From: Dichetophora obliterata
Taxonomy: Eukaryota; Arthropoda; Insecta; Diptera; Sciomyzidae
Length of the DNA stretch: 64,000 nt
Direction of reading: 5' to 3'
NCBI GenBank assembly: GCA_963920525.1
Contig: OY986435.1
Coordinates: forward strand, 264,218,850 to 264,282,849
Shown: positions 35,973-46,809 of the stretch, one piece after another
Layout of the letters: each line of letters begins with the position of its first letter
How positions within the stretch are numbered: position 1 is the first letter of the stretch
Notes under the pieces: generated by a model
Databases searched by the model: none
Told to the model about the DNA's origin: nothing
Seen by the model: the letters and a program-made list of their open reading frames with translations, nothing else
Translations under genes and position numbers: made by a program

Positions 35973-36045
35973 ACCCAACCTACGCACTCATCTAATTTTA
36001 ATAAAAAACCATAAATATCTCATTCTAATCAATTTCTAATCACTG

Positions 36046-36130
36046 TTTTCTTTTTACTCTGTCTCACTAGGTTTCTTCTATACAGCTATCCTGCTGGTAT
36101 TAACAACTCTTTTCTTTTGTCTCTTATAGT
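36046..36130 (+). promoter_or_regulatory. three pyrimidine-tract/AG acceptor-like sites
   Basis: Between the pol stop and the next frame, long pyrimidine runs end in AG at 36070 (TTACTCTGTCTCACTAG), 36085 (TTTCTTCTATACAG) and 36129 (TTCTTTTGTCTCTTATAG). TATTAAC at 36098-36104 resembles a branch point for the third. The use of these sites is inferred. Confidence 0.45.
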
Positions 36131-36634
36131 GTATACCAATGTTATCTCTGCAAGCGGTACCACTCCATCAGGTTTTGCAAACGGTTTCTGGAGATGTCTA
36201 CTTTGGAGCGCCGGCAAACCGTCCAAAAGCACAGCTACTGTTATAATTGTCTGGCAAAATCCCACACAATGAGCAAATGTTCGTCCAAGGCCGTATGCAA
36301 GGTCTGTGGTGACCTGCACCATTCATTACTGCATCCTCAGAAGCATCATCGAAGCACAGCGAAAGCCGCGTCCAACTCTAACAGCAAAACACGTTCCATG
36401 CCATCTGCACAGCGTCGAAGTGTTCACGATAGGCTTGGTCTACCTGACCGTCGGTCCACCAGCGAATCAACAACGGCGTCCGAGCCTCGGGAACGCACCA
36501 CTTCAAGGACGGCGACAGAACGTGGTCGAGCTAAAACCCGCAATGCTGATCGTGGTCGTCGCTCTCGCCAAACCCCACGAGCGCACTTGGAGAGCGCAAT
36601 CAAGGAGCTAAGGAAACTCCAGAATTTCATTTAA
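36104..36634 (+). CDS. 3' accessory frame with three Gag-like zinc knuckles and a basic tail
   Basis: The frame is open from 36104; the first in-frame ATG is at 36194, giving 146 residues. The upstream part would be used only if an exon joined at 36130. It encodes CYLCKRYHSIRFC (CX2CX3HX4C), CYNCLAKSHTMSKC (CX2CX4HX4C) and CKVCGDLHHSLLH (CX2CX3HHX3H). The spacing, including the 20-residue linker between the first and second knuckle, matches the Gag nucleocapsid of the same element exactly. An Arg/Ser-rich tail follows, ending in a short helix (LESAIKELRKLQNF). It occupies the place of an envelope gene but has no signal peptide or membrane segment. A nucleic-acid-binding accessory protein or a decayed duplicate of gag are the two readings. 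The 146-residue ATG version lacks the first knuckle. Confidence 0.65.
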   Translation, partial: QLFSFVSYSVYQCYLCKRYHSIRFCKRFLEMSTLERRQTVQKHSYCYNCLAKSHTMSKCSSKAVCKVCGDLHHSLLHPQKHHRSTAKAASNSNSKTRSMPSAQRRSVHDRLGLPDRRSTSESTTASEPRERTTSRTATERGRAKTRNADRGRRSRQTPRAHLESAIKELRKLQNFI

Positions 36635-36662
36635 TCATTGCACGGGTGCAAGGCGGGCGCCA

Positions 36663-37103
36663 TGTTTACGCGAGCAGCGTAAATTGAACTACTACTTACT
36701 TTGAATTTATAATTGAATTGATATAAACTTTGAATTGTTACTCTTTTTTATCGAACTATGTATTGAATTATAATTATCATAACTTATCGATTATTGAATT
36801 GTACTTCGAGCTTAATGAATTATTATACTAAACACTGCCTTCGGCAAGGTGCTAAAAATTTCCCTTTATTTGTTAACGGCCCTCTGTGGCAATTGAATTG
36901 ACTTCTTCTAAGCCGAATGTAAAAAGTTAAACTCACAAATAAATCTCTCGCCTAAGGGTAAGCACTTGTACACACATTAATCGCTCTGTTATTTTTATTT
37001 CTTGGCACAAAGCTACTGAAGTCCTTAGGCACATACCCGGATTTAGAATCCCTCAGCATTACCTGGATTCAGTAATAAACTTGATACCCCCAAGAAATCT
37101 ACA
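36663..37103 (+). repeat. 3' LTR of the inner Bel/Pao element
   Basis: 441 bp, apparently one difference from the 5' LTR. It is followed by CCGAT (37104-37108). The purine-rich GGTGCAAGGCGGGCG just before it is a weak candidate polypurine tract. A minus-strand frame of the outer element reads into this LTR and stops at 37043 by chance. Confidence 0.95.
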
Positions 37104-38836
37104 CCGATATTTGGCACCGAATTTGCAGGCATAGAATCTGTGACCAAATTTACGAGTTTCCTTATATTACATAACCATAAACTAAAGTCAAGGATAGTAG
37201 GTGCTTTCCCTAGCATTATGCATCTCTCACCCCATTGAAGTTGTTTTGAAATGGGCAGTTTTGTAACAAGCTCGCTTAACAATGTTGGGTTTGCTAAGTG
37301 ATGATCGCCACGTGCTGTTTGTAAAAACGTAGCCATGCTCGTAATTTTATTTGCGAAACTAACTAATGATACGAGATCACCTTCAACTACTGCAGAAATC
37401 GCACGTATCTTTTGAATCTGGGACTTAATGAGTTGTTCTGGGCGACCATACGTTTCCTCTAATGTTGCGATAATGTACTCAACATTATTTGAATGACTTA
37501 AAAGTGATTCGACAGTCTCTCGTGCGTTTCCTTGTAGAGCTTCTCTAAGGCGCATTATATTATGTAGAGGGGAATATCCAAACTCTCTAGTTGTACTTTC
37601 GAAGGCTTCAATAAAGGTTTGCCATTCTTCTGGAATACCCGCAAATTTAGGCAAAGGATAGATCTTTGTATGGCGTTGATACTGTTGGGCGTACGGAATG
37701 GAATTTAAAGAATGTTGCTGACATAGTTCAACGGGCGTTGCTATAGGTGCCGTGTTAGATATTACGTTATACATTGGCAAAGATTTTGTTTGAGAGGTAT
37801 ATAAAGACGTAGACGGTGACAGATGCGTCGGCTGGAAGGAATATAAAGACGCAGACGGTGGCAGATGCGTCGGCTGAGAGGAATATAAAGACGCAGACGG
37901 TGGCAGATGCGTCGGATGAGAGGAATATAAAGACGCAGACGGTGGCAGATGCGTCGACTGAGAGGAATATACAGACGCAGACGGTAGTAGATGCGTCGAC
38001 TGAGAAATCTTCTGTGCTAAATACGCTGGAGTTGTTGTTTCCATAGCCGTTGGCGTTGACATAGAGGTTGACATAGACGTTGACATTGGTACGTATGGGG
38101 ATGAGGACAAGGGCGTGTGTGAAAACATATTCAAAGGGGCTGACCGAGTTGTAGACATAGTTGTCATGAAGGCTGAAGTTCTAGGCTGACACTCAGATAT
38201 ATACATATTTGACATTGAGTAAGGCACGGATAAAGACGACGGTGTAATCAATTGCTGAGATTCATGAATAGATTGAGTAGTAAGCAGTGGCTGGGGGTAA
38301 GGCAAAGACTGAGGTAAAGTCTGAGGCGCCTGGTATAGTATATTGACGCCCGGTTGGGAAGGTATGGAATGAAGCGTCGGTAGAGCCACAGGATGATACT
38401 GAGGCGGTACATTCGATGACGGCTGCATTGATTGAGCCAAAGTGTGACTTTGGATAAACATATCTAATTGAGATTGCATCGATTGCATGGACTGCATGAA
38501 TGCATTTTGCATATCCAGTAGTTTATTATTAATTATATTTGTTACCTTGGCAAATTCTGTCGCATTAGTGGCATTAGAAGTGGATGCAATACCGGTAAAA
38601 TCAGCAGTAGACGCAACAGCGGTGGAAGCATTGCTGGATGCAGCAGTGGTTACAACATTGGTGGTGGCAGTAGTGGCGATGGCTAAAGTCTCAGTGGCGA
38701 AAGGCATCTCGGCGAAGGACATTAGTGGTGAAGACGGCGGTGAATGGTTCACAGGCATCGTAGGCGGTAGTCCCTTGAGTCTCTGACTAGTCCGCTTCTG
38801 GTCCATAAAATGTATTTGGTGGAACAAAGTATCCAA
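37104..38836 (-). pseudogene. gag: outer Bel/Pao Gag, N-terminal part, truncated by insertion
   Basis: About 577 residues are genuine Gag; the next 20 come from the inner LTR. The N-terminus is Ser/Thr/Pro/Met-rich and low in complexity. It includes five 14-residue repeats of the type SSQSTHLPPSASLY (37800-38000). From about residue 395 the DUF1759-like Gag core follows (IYPLPKFAGIPEEWQTF and onwards). The zinc knuckles lie beyond the insertion, at 23554 downwards. The reading frame on the two sides of the insertion is the same once the single target copy is considered, so Gag and Pol were continuous when the inner element landed. Confidence 0.88.
37800..38005 (-). repeat. five 42 bp coding repeats in the outer gag
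   Basis: Tandem 42 bp units around GACGCAGACGGTGGCAGATG keep the frame and vary at a few positions. They encode a Ser/Pro/His-rich 14-residue repeat. Confidence 0.88.
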
Positions 38837-38875
38837 GAAGTTCCGACTCCAAATAAAAAAGACAATTAATAAAAA

Positions 38876-39121
38876 TGTTGCAGTTCAAGCCCACCGAAAT
38901 AAACAACGATATTTAGTTTTAAAATTATCGTGTTTATTAATTGTTTTTCTTTTTTGGCCTGAACTGAACCAAATTATTTTTCAGTAAAAATTAATTTTTT
39001 GAACATTGACATTAAAAAATAACATATTATTTTATCGAATCTAAAATAATTTAACAAGTTTTTAAGCTAGTATGTTTAAACGAACAGAACGAGTATTTTT
39101 ACGAAATATTAATTATTAACA
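38876..39121 (-). repeat. 5' LTR of the outer Bel/Pao element
   Basis: 246 bp, followed by the right target copy GGGAT at 39122-39126. A TGGAGTCGGAAC stretch about 20 bp internal (near 38851) may be the primer binding site. Confidence 0.95.
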
Positions 39122-39126
39122 GGGAT

Positions 39127-40020
39127 GATTAAATTACGTTTCAAAGCTGCCACATAGTTCTGTTGCTGGAGTCAACAGTTCCATTGAAACGTTTTTCCAT
39201 ACCATATCCTTTACTGATTTTCACTCATAATAATTTTATACAACAAGATTTTTGTTAAGTTTTTGAGAGTTTGTAGAAAACATTTGCTGTATGATTGTGC
39301 GAGCAGTCGTACTTATACATATATATCCGTTTTTATGTCTGTTTTTTTGGAATAACAACTAAAGCAACAGAAAAAAAACTTTAAATAACTACAGGGCATA
39401 TGTTAATTTAAACACGCGATACTCCAAAATAAGCCAACTTTAATTATAGCACTGAAAATAGTAAGCAGCTGCAAATTAGTGCATCATCGGTGAGTTTCTT
39501 GTTATTTCAACCAAATAACCAGGATGCACACTTCAAGCCACCGAAATGCATGCTGTGTTTTTGCATGGCCAAAAAGGACATGCAAGCAGTTGCGTCCGCA
39601 AATTTTAGTCAGTTGCAGTGTCACGTCCCATCAATTTGAAAACTTAGAGGCTAATATTTTGGCACAATTGTTGCGATATTCTTTTATGTTTTCACTCCTA
39701 AACGTAGTGCATGTTCTTTTTACACTAATTGTTGTTGCTGTTGTTTCTGCAGAGGTCATTTAATTCTATTGTAATTGTAGCATGTCAAACGTTTATTCTA
39801 ATTTGACCATTCGTGGCTAGATAAACATCAGCTTAGTTATGTTTTCAATTATATTTTTTTTTTGTTGTGTTGTTTTTTTTATTATGCTGTTGAATAAATT
39901 GTTAACATGGTGGGCAACATATTGTATTTGCTTTTTGTAGAGCAATAAAAAAGCAGTTGTATACTGACACATACTGACACACACACATACTGACATTAGT
40001 GTGTGCTTAGGTGTTAGTAT
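39127..40020. other. AT-rich spacer
   Basis: No gene recognised. There is a CA/TGACA microsatellite-like patch at 39970-39995. Short frames here lack family features. Confidence 0.4.
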
Positions 40021-40027
40021 TAAGCAG

Positions 40028-41465
40028 GGCTCGCAAACAAACTCTAAAGAAAAGTATTTTTCTGTTCTGTTTGTTTCTTCTGAAGATCACAACAAGTATT
40101 TTGGTTTGTTTAGTTTTTTCTCGCCGATTCAAAAAGTAGCACAAACCGAAGCAAGTAGAGATGAGAGAGAAAAGTAAAATTAAATGTTTCTTTTTTCGAA
40201 TAGAAAAACTTCCTCTCACTGTTATGTTTTTGAATCGCGTGCACAAAAACAATCAAAGTAAGAGCCCGAACAGAACCAAAAGTCGTAACGATTTGTGATG
40301 TCGAACAATCGCGTCGGAAGCGAATTTCATCTGGGGGGGCAGTACAAATGGGGGGGCAGTACAAATGGTGGTGCAAAAAAAGTTCACCAAAATTTCTTCA
40401 CATGAAACATGAAGAAGAGAGAAAGAAGAGGAAAATATATAATACAAAAATATTATCGTTGTAAAAAAACTGATATTTTGAATAACTTTTCCTGTTAAAT
40501 TGTTTATCTAGCTAAAAAAGTGGGGGGGCAACTGCCCACCTTGCCCCCCCGCTTCCGACGCCAATGATGTCGAACATACAACAGAACACATGCAAGTTAA
40601 CGAAGCCGTCCAAAATGAAATCGCTGAGCAAGAGCCGTAGCGACTTATCGCTAGAGTAAAATTGAATCGAATCTATTCTATTTTTTCTCTAACGACCGGC
40701 GATTTCCTCTCTGAGTACAATTAGTGGTGCCATATTTTGCAAACAATTGGGTATGTTCAAAGACAATTTCATAGTTTTTGCTATGTTCTCACGTTTCTTT
40801 TTTGCTTCTGTTTCACTTACACAACAACGAAAACATGGCTGCTAACAAAACTATGCTATATTAAAGCAACCCTGCATCGTCAGTCACAATCGCCTTCATT
40901 CTGGATGGGTTCTGTGTGTCTGGCGACCAGAAAGGATCACCGGTAGTAACGACTTTTGATTCTGTTCGGGCTCTAAAGTATCTTTAACGATCTCTTGTTG
41001 GTTGCTGGAAGCACCAAAATCCGAAGAGAGATCTGCAATGTTTGTTCGTATCGTTTATGATGCGTCTTTTTTTTTTGTGTTGAAAAAGTTATTGCGTTGG
41101 AATTTTTCTTTGTTTTGTTTACTTTTATTGAATTTGTTCAATTTTTGAATTGAATAATTTGATTTTGAAACAATAGAAGTGTTAAAAATGAACAAATTGT
41201 TAAAATTATAAATAATGTGCACTATTTGATAGTTATTTCTCTGAAACCGAAGCAAGCTGAAAAAATGCTGTTTAAAACATGACGAAATTCTTTTGTCGAA
41301 CTTCCGTATTAAAACGAACACAACATTTGTTACTTGTTGTGGTTGCGATCGTGACAACAAAATCTAAAAAACGAAATACTTGTTGTTTTCGTAGAACACA
41401 AAACAATAGTTTTCTTTCTGTCTTAATTTTCTGTTCGCTTTGGTACGCATTTAAGTTTGTAGCAT
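40028..41465. mobile_element. probable foldback element
   Basis: Inverted pairs include 40261-40289 with 40946-40974 (GAGCCCGAACAGAA, about 28 of 29 matching) and ACAACAAGTATTT near 40089 with AAATACTTGTTGT near 41370. The nested inverted matches indicate a decayed foldback; the outer limits are approximate. An hAT-type MITE is inserted at 40311-40561. Confidence 0.5.
40311..40561 (-). mobile_element. 251 bp hAT-family MITE
   Basis: The ends GCGTCGGAAGC and GCTTCCGACGC are inverted. Interior sequence at 40408-40485 matches the inverse of 6340-6440 in the hAT relic, and the other end matches 10131-10170, so it is a deletion derivative of that hAT. TGATGTCGAACA occurs on both sides just outside the ends, an odd 12 bp direct repeat. 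G-rich runs (GGGGGGGCAGTACAAATG) are tandemly repeated. Confidence 0.75.
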
Positions 41466-43552
41466 AGATCCAAACCTAAGCAGATAGTAAAACTGTTTGC
41501 TTTCGCAGATTTAGCAGATGTAGAGTTAGTTTTTTCGTACATAGAAATATTCTTACATAGAAATATTTGCATCACATATTATACTCAATGTTGGAGAATT
41601 TGAAAATTTTTTTGCAAAATAACAATGGACTTATTTTAGACTAAAATAATTTTCAACGGACTAAAACTATTTCAGTGTACAAATTTCGGAAGAGTTAAAG
41701 AAAGTTTTATTAACCTTTCCAAAATATTAACTTTTCTAAGGGCTTTTCAAAATTGAATAAAAAAACTCGTTAATAAACAGATTTTTCGGATATAACGCGC
41801 TAAATTTATTTCAATGACTTCGTTTTTAACATAACAAAAAATAAACTTACACTTTATTTGTACCAGCTGTTTTAAAGTTAAGAGTCTCTCGACGATGCAG
41901 ATCAACATACTGTATTTTTTTGCAGCTCAACACATAAAAGAAATTCGGAAAATACCAATAAACAAAATTAGAGCTTGCATTTGCGTATGTTGCCAAATAA
42001 ACGGTTGGTTTGAAGAGTTCATACACTCAAAAGAGTTAACTCAAAAAAAAGCGACAAAATGCTTCGTCCGCATCTTCCATGATACGACTTACACTACATT
42101 AGTTATTATTCATGGGTACCTACACTATTGAATTTGAGCATTGATTTGTCATTAGAATTTGTGGTTGGTAGTTGGTAGTGATTCAGTTTTAATAATTCAT
42201 GTAAATTTTATTATAAAAGCGAGGTCTAGCCTCAAAATAAATCAGACTTTAAAGAACATTCTTTTAAGTTTCATTTTGTGCAATTTCTGCCTTTTTCAAA
42301 AAGAAAAAAAATTCATGATAAAAATCGTTTTCCTTTTGAGCCTGCCGTAAGAAAAACAGTAAAAAACTAAAATACGATTCCAATGCAACATGTCTTTATC
42401 TAATAAAAACTCGTTAGGAATTATCTTCTACTCAGCCGAAGTTAAAATAACCTCACAGCCGTGTTTTAGAGTGCTTGAAGTTTTGCATATTATATGTATA
42501 ATTTTGATGATGTCACTTTTTACCCAAATTTTTCAAATATCATATTCAGAGTACGCTTTGAAGACTGCAGCTTAAAGTATGCTTAATTACAGTAAAATAT
42601 CAAATTTAAACATTAGTTTTTTTGAAATTTATGAGGAAGCCCCATTCATAGGAAGTACCCATTTACTGCATTTCTTTACCTCTCAATCAACAAAAACTGT
42701 GTTTTTTTAAGTGAAACTTCATTGGCACCGCTGTGATTTGAAACTCGATGAAACGATAAAATATGTAAGTAAATACGATTGATATGACCCGATATTTATT
42801 CAAAAATTAGTTTTCTTCGGGTCCAGTCTAATTAGACAAGCCGAAAAACATGCAATTTTTATACATTGGTTTTGTTTGGGAAAAGTAAAAAATATAGGTT
42901 ACCAAAACCTTTTTAGGTATTTTTATAGCACTTTGAAGAAGATTGTATAAAACTGTCAGATATCCTAAAATATTTTTGTAAGCCCAAAATATTTTGAGTC
43001 TTATTTCATTTTCAGTTTGGGCGTTATTTATTTTTTTTGGCTTTATTTCATTTTTTATTTTGGGCGTTATTTAATTTTTTATGCCCAAACTGTTAATGCT
43101 TAATTTCACTTTTTTTGTTTTGAGCGTTATTGCATTGGGCATTATTTCCCTGAACCTAAATATATAGTCAAATGTATGAAAAAATAGATTTTATGCCATT
43201 ACTTTTGATTGGAATTAGATATTGGTGTAATTTTTTCACATAAATTATTTTTGAGGCTTGCCTTTTTTTGGAAAAAGTAAAATTTCCAAAATATCTTGTT
43301 GTTTTGATCACAAAAACAGTACATTTTTGCGCAAATATGGAAGAATTTTTGAAAAGGAATACTTTGTCATATGAAAGATAGTCAGAAATGCACTTTTTAC
43401 AAGACACGGGCGAAGTGGGCCAGTGCGCAAAACACGAACCGAGATGGGGACCTTCGCAAAAAATTATCTGAAACAAAAAATTAAAAGATTTTCCTATTAA
43501 GTATGAGTGTAATTATGAAATAGACCACTTTTAATGAAATTAATAAAAAAAA
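41466..43552. other. AT-rich spacer with a short tandem repeat
   Basis: There is no supported gene. Around 43010-43145 a degenerate repeat based on TTTGGGCGTTATTT occurs four times. Frames at 41895-42575 and 43168-43476 have no motif and are probably chance. Confidence 0.4.
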
Positions 43553-44706
43553 GTATAGCAGTGAGGGGACTGCCGACCAAAGCGAAAACATATATGTAAA
43601 ATATTAGTATTCCCTGGAAGACTTTGTCCTGCTACTATATAAGAATTTGCATGCTAATCGGAAAAAAATGTTATAGTTTCACTCCCGTAACCTTTGATTA
43701 TTTCTTTCAAAATATTTTTTATTCAGATAGCATTTTTATTTTATAGTTACACCAAACTATATCATAACACTTAAATTGAATATTGTTGATATAAAAATAA
43801 AATACAGGGAGCACTCTTGAATGAAAAATAATCCTCAAAAAGGATATTTAATTTTTTCTTTCAATGTATATGTAGAGCTGTAGCTAAAATAAAATAAATT
43901 TACTTTTTTTTTATATGATATTTTGTTTGATTCGTCAAGGAAAACAGAAAACATAGCAAGCAAATTGCAATTTATTTTCTGCCCCCGATTCGGTTCATCA
44001 TTATTGCACATTATTTTCATCTTTTATCACTTCATTATATTTTAAATTATGGGTATTAATATAAGAAACAGAGTAAAACATAAACAAAAATATAAATGAA
44101 ACTTATTGAAATAATTAATATACACATAAAATACGTACACATAGAATTTGTACTTACATAAGTTTCATTGAATTTCATTTACATAATTTTCACTGTTTGC
44201 GTCATTAATAATTGAATTATATTCTTAAAAAAAAAACTAAAGGCGTATGTAAGCTGAAATAAGAAACAAAACATTTTTGGACGATGCAGTCCCAGTCTTG
44301 ATAAAATTATTATTAGGTAGCCTTGACAACTACTTATTTTCTCACATCAAATTTCACGCAAAAGAAAAGAATATAAAGTGCGTATGTCACATACATTGGC
44401 AGCTTTCAGTGGAGTCAATAGTTGGCAACTGTTATTTTTAAATTTGAGTGAGAAACCTTTGCAATAAAATGATCCATTCACAACAGGTGACTCCTCTGAA
44501 TGCGGCCAATGTGCGTAACACACGTCCTCTATTTTGTTTTCTTTTGCTTGACTTACGATGGTTGAAACAAAAAATGTCACTAATACCTATTACTTATTAT
44601 ACCATGTCCCATGTCCCAGTCAGAGAATATGCTGGAGGCATTTATAAAACTACAAATGTTTTTATGTTGGTCATGAAACTCAAAAACACGCTTTTGGATA
44701 TTGGCT
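43553..44706 (-). repeat. dispersed repeat family A, copy 2
   Basis: Reverse-complement match to 3497-4672, including the AAGACTTTGTCC block, the TGACTCCTCTGAATGCGG core and TGGATATTGGCT at the other end. The two copies differ by many small changes. No gene is seen. Confidence 0.75.
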
Positions 44707-44724
44707 CAGCAAATGCAGCAAGCA

Positions 44725-44939
44725 TGGCAAAATTAAACAAGGTAGTGTTAGGGCGGAGAGCCGGTGACCGAAACTGTTAAAACGAAGTTGACATTTCATA
44801 CAAAATCTGCAACCAATGAGAATGCAATATGAAAGCAAGAACTGGCAAATATATCAAAATGGATGAGTTTGACAGTTATGGCCACTTGGCCAGGGAACAC
44901 ATTCAGCCCTAACACTACCTTGTCTAATTCTACTATGGC
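44725..44939. mobile_element. 215 bp hAT-like MITE
   Basis: The inverted ends contain CAAGGTAGTGTTAGGGC (17 bp, perfect) and extend outwards imperfectly to CATGG/CCATAG. CAGCAAGCA flanks both sides (44716-44724 and 44939-44947), giving a 7-9 bp duplication. The interior GACCGAAACTGTTAAAACG recurs in the longer relative at 48110-49552. Confidence 0.85.
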
Positions 44940-45099
44940 AGCAAGCAACCATCAATAAGTTTATCTGCTGACAAATCGTTCCTTCATAAAGAAATCATGA
45001 AGGATATTTACTGTTTTTCTGTCAATGTATATGTAGATCTGTAGCTGAACTAAAATACTTTTACAACAACAATTACCAAGCAAATCTACTACAACGATG

Positions 45100-45340
45100 A
45101 ACAGAGAAGAGCAGTATCACATCGGTTGCGCAACGTTAGAGGGGATGAACCAAATTGGCGGCGGAAAATAAACTGCACTTTGCTTGCTATGTTTTTTGTT
45201 TGCCTGGTAGCAAGATCTCAAGTGGAGGCATTAAAAGAGACTTCACGGCCAGTCAAACAAAAAGCAAATCTCAAAAATTTTAAATTTATTTTATTTACAT
45301 ATGCATTGAAAAAACAGTAACATTCAATAGCTGAATTCCC
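45100..45340 (+). repeat. dispersed repeat family A, partial copy 3
   Basis: Matches about 4205-4420: GATGAACC, CTGCACTTTGCTTGCT, GTAGCAA(A/G)ATCTCAA and AGGCATTAAAAGAGACTTC all recur in order. It is a fragment only, with no coding evidence. Confidence 0.7.
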
Positions 45341-45344
45341 GTGG

Positions 45345-46800
45345 TCGTTGATCTAGAGCGCGGCTCTATTTAATTCACAAAACAAAAATTAAAACCAGCT
45401 CGATTTCTAGCTCTATTTCTGATCATGCGGTGGGTTAAGACCGCATGAACGAACGAACAATTTATCGCGAACAATTTATTGTTCAAGAGATCGTTCGGAT
45501 CGTTCGGAGTACTGTTTAGACCGCACGAACATCAATCGCGAACAAACATTGTCCGCCATCTTGTAAGTTCAGCAGTAATTTGGCCGAACATCAATAAATG
45601 CAGGGTTGATAACTCCTTATTTTTATATTAGTACTAAAACTTATACTCTGTTTCTCAACAACAAATGGTTTGCCACTCCATAACAATCTATTACTCGTAT
45701 TAGTTATTATAGAAAATACGTGTGTTTAACTTAAGGGCCCATTTAAGTTTTTCAACAAACAAAAATTAAATGTTTTCACATTTTTCGTGTGTCAATAAAT
45801 TTCGTAAAATTTAAGTCAATTAAATCAAAATTGCTACCAAATTGTATGCACTTATTAAGGAAATACAATTGGTACTTTTAGTCATTCGATTTTTATTTTA
45901 GATAAATACTTTTTATGTTATAACTTTAAAGAATTGCTTTTAGTCACAAATTGAATTTTCAACTACCTTTTGGTTAATATCCACATTTTTCTAAAATCTT
46001 CGATTAAAAACTCAAAAAAATTCAGCAGAACCTAAAATATTTTTTTATTTTATTTAAACAAGCTCTTTTGCGGACTCCTGCTATATTAAATAATATTTGC
46101 TGTCCATAAACTCAAAGTTTTCATTAAAATTATATAGTTATTATTAAAAAGAAAATTACCTCAAATAAACAGTCGCTTTAAAATGATACTTTAAATATAG
46201 GGTTTTTTCCGCTTAAAAAACCTTATTTGGCCCTTTACACAACACAATTATATTGCAGCGAAAATTAACAGAACACTTTAAAAAACATAAAACACTTTAA
46301 AACGAACGACATGTATCTATTCTGTCGTTGTAGAGATATATTAAGTGACTTAATTTTAATAAACGCGACAGCAGAAAACTTCAGAAGCAAATGTTTTTAA
46401 CATTTGATATTTACAATAAATTATTTTTGTGGATTTGTGCTCATTTAATATATGTAAGTAACTATCTAAATTTAATTTGTAGCATGTGTAGCATGAAACA
46501 ATGAAAAATGAAAACAATGGAAGAAATTTCGTTTTGTCGCCTGTCAAATCAGAATAAAATTGAAGCCGGCGAAGACGACATTCGATGCCGCGCGACAATG
46601 TCGCCGCAAAAGTCTCCAAGAATTTTTCCCATAAGAAATACATGTAAATTAAAAGTGAAATTTGGCGCTCGGCGCTTGTCGTCGTCAATGTGTTCAGGCT
46701 ATTAGTTTTACTATGAGCACAGTTGAACCACATATATAAAAGAAGATATAAAACAATATACATATTAGTTAAAAAAATCTGCAATCAACGATTGGAAAAG
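45345..46800. other. spacer with short imperfect repeats
   Basis: ACCGCA(T/C)GAAC and TCGCGAACAA motifs recur at 45430-45600. CAGGGTTGATAACTCC at 45602 resembles an hAT-type end. A GC-richer patch at 46545-46690 contains CGGCGA-like palindromes. No gene can be supported. Confidence 0.35.
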
Positions 46801-46809
46801 CCTGATTAC

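Larger units (their letters stand above)
23555..37103 (+). mobile_element. inner Bel/Pao LTR retrotransposon, nested and young
   Basis: Two 441 bp LTRs (23555-23995, 36663-37103) start TGTTTACGCG and end AAATCTACA, and they appear to differ at one position. The 5 bp duplication CCGAT lies at 23550-23554 and 37104-37108. Inside are a primer binding site, a long leader with a foldback insertion, an uninterrupted Gag-Pol and a further 3' frame. Without the foldback the element would be about 10.1 kb, long for Bel/Pao because of the leader. It lies antisense to the element it entered. Confidence 0.96.
19011..39121 (-). mobile_element. outer Bel/Pao LTR retrotransposon, split
   Basis: Two 246 bp LTRs (19011-19256, 38876-39121) are flanked by the 5 bp duplication GGGAT (19006-19010, 39122-39126). 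The internal part encodes Gag and Pol on the minus strand in Bel/Pao order (Gag, protease, RT, RNase H, integrase). Without the nested element it would be about 6.6 kb, normal for the group. The LTRs differ at about two positions. It is interrupted at 23555-37103 by a plus-strand element. Confidence 0.95.

Noticed and set aside
36306..36611. 101-codon frame overlapping the 3' zinc-knuckle frame
   Set aside because: No motif; the overlapping frame has complete zinc ligands.
36104..36634. Envelope gene
   Set aside because: No signal peptide, no membrane segment and no glycoprotein-like region; it is zinc-knuckle and Arg/Ser-rich.
23555..37103. Tandem duplication instead of nested retrotransposon
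   Set aside because: TG/CA ends, a primer site, Gag-Pol between them and an exact 5 bp target duplication identify LTRs.
38487..38786. Signal-peptide-like Val/Ala-rich frame opposite outer Gag
   Set aside because: Antisense shadow of the Thr/Ala-rich Gag N-terminus.
43168..43476. 102-codon minus-strand frame with several Cys
   Set aside because: No spacing pattern of a known finger and no homologous frame in other repeat copies.
46356..46784. 142-codon minus-strand frame
   Set aside because: Begins with a hydrophobic run but otherwise looks random; no supporting context.
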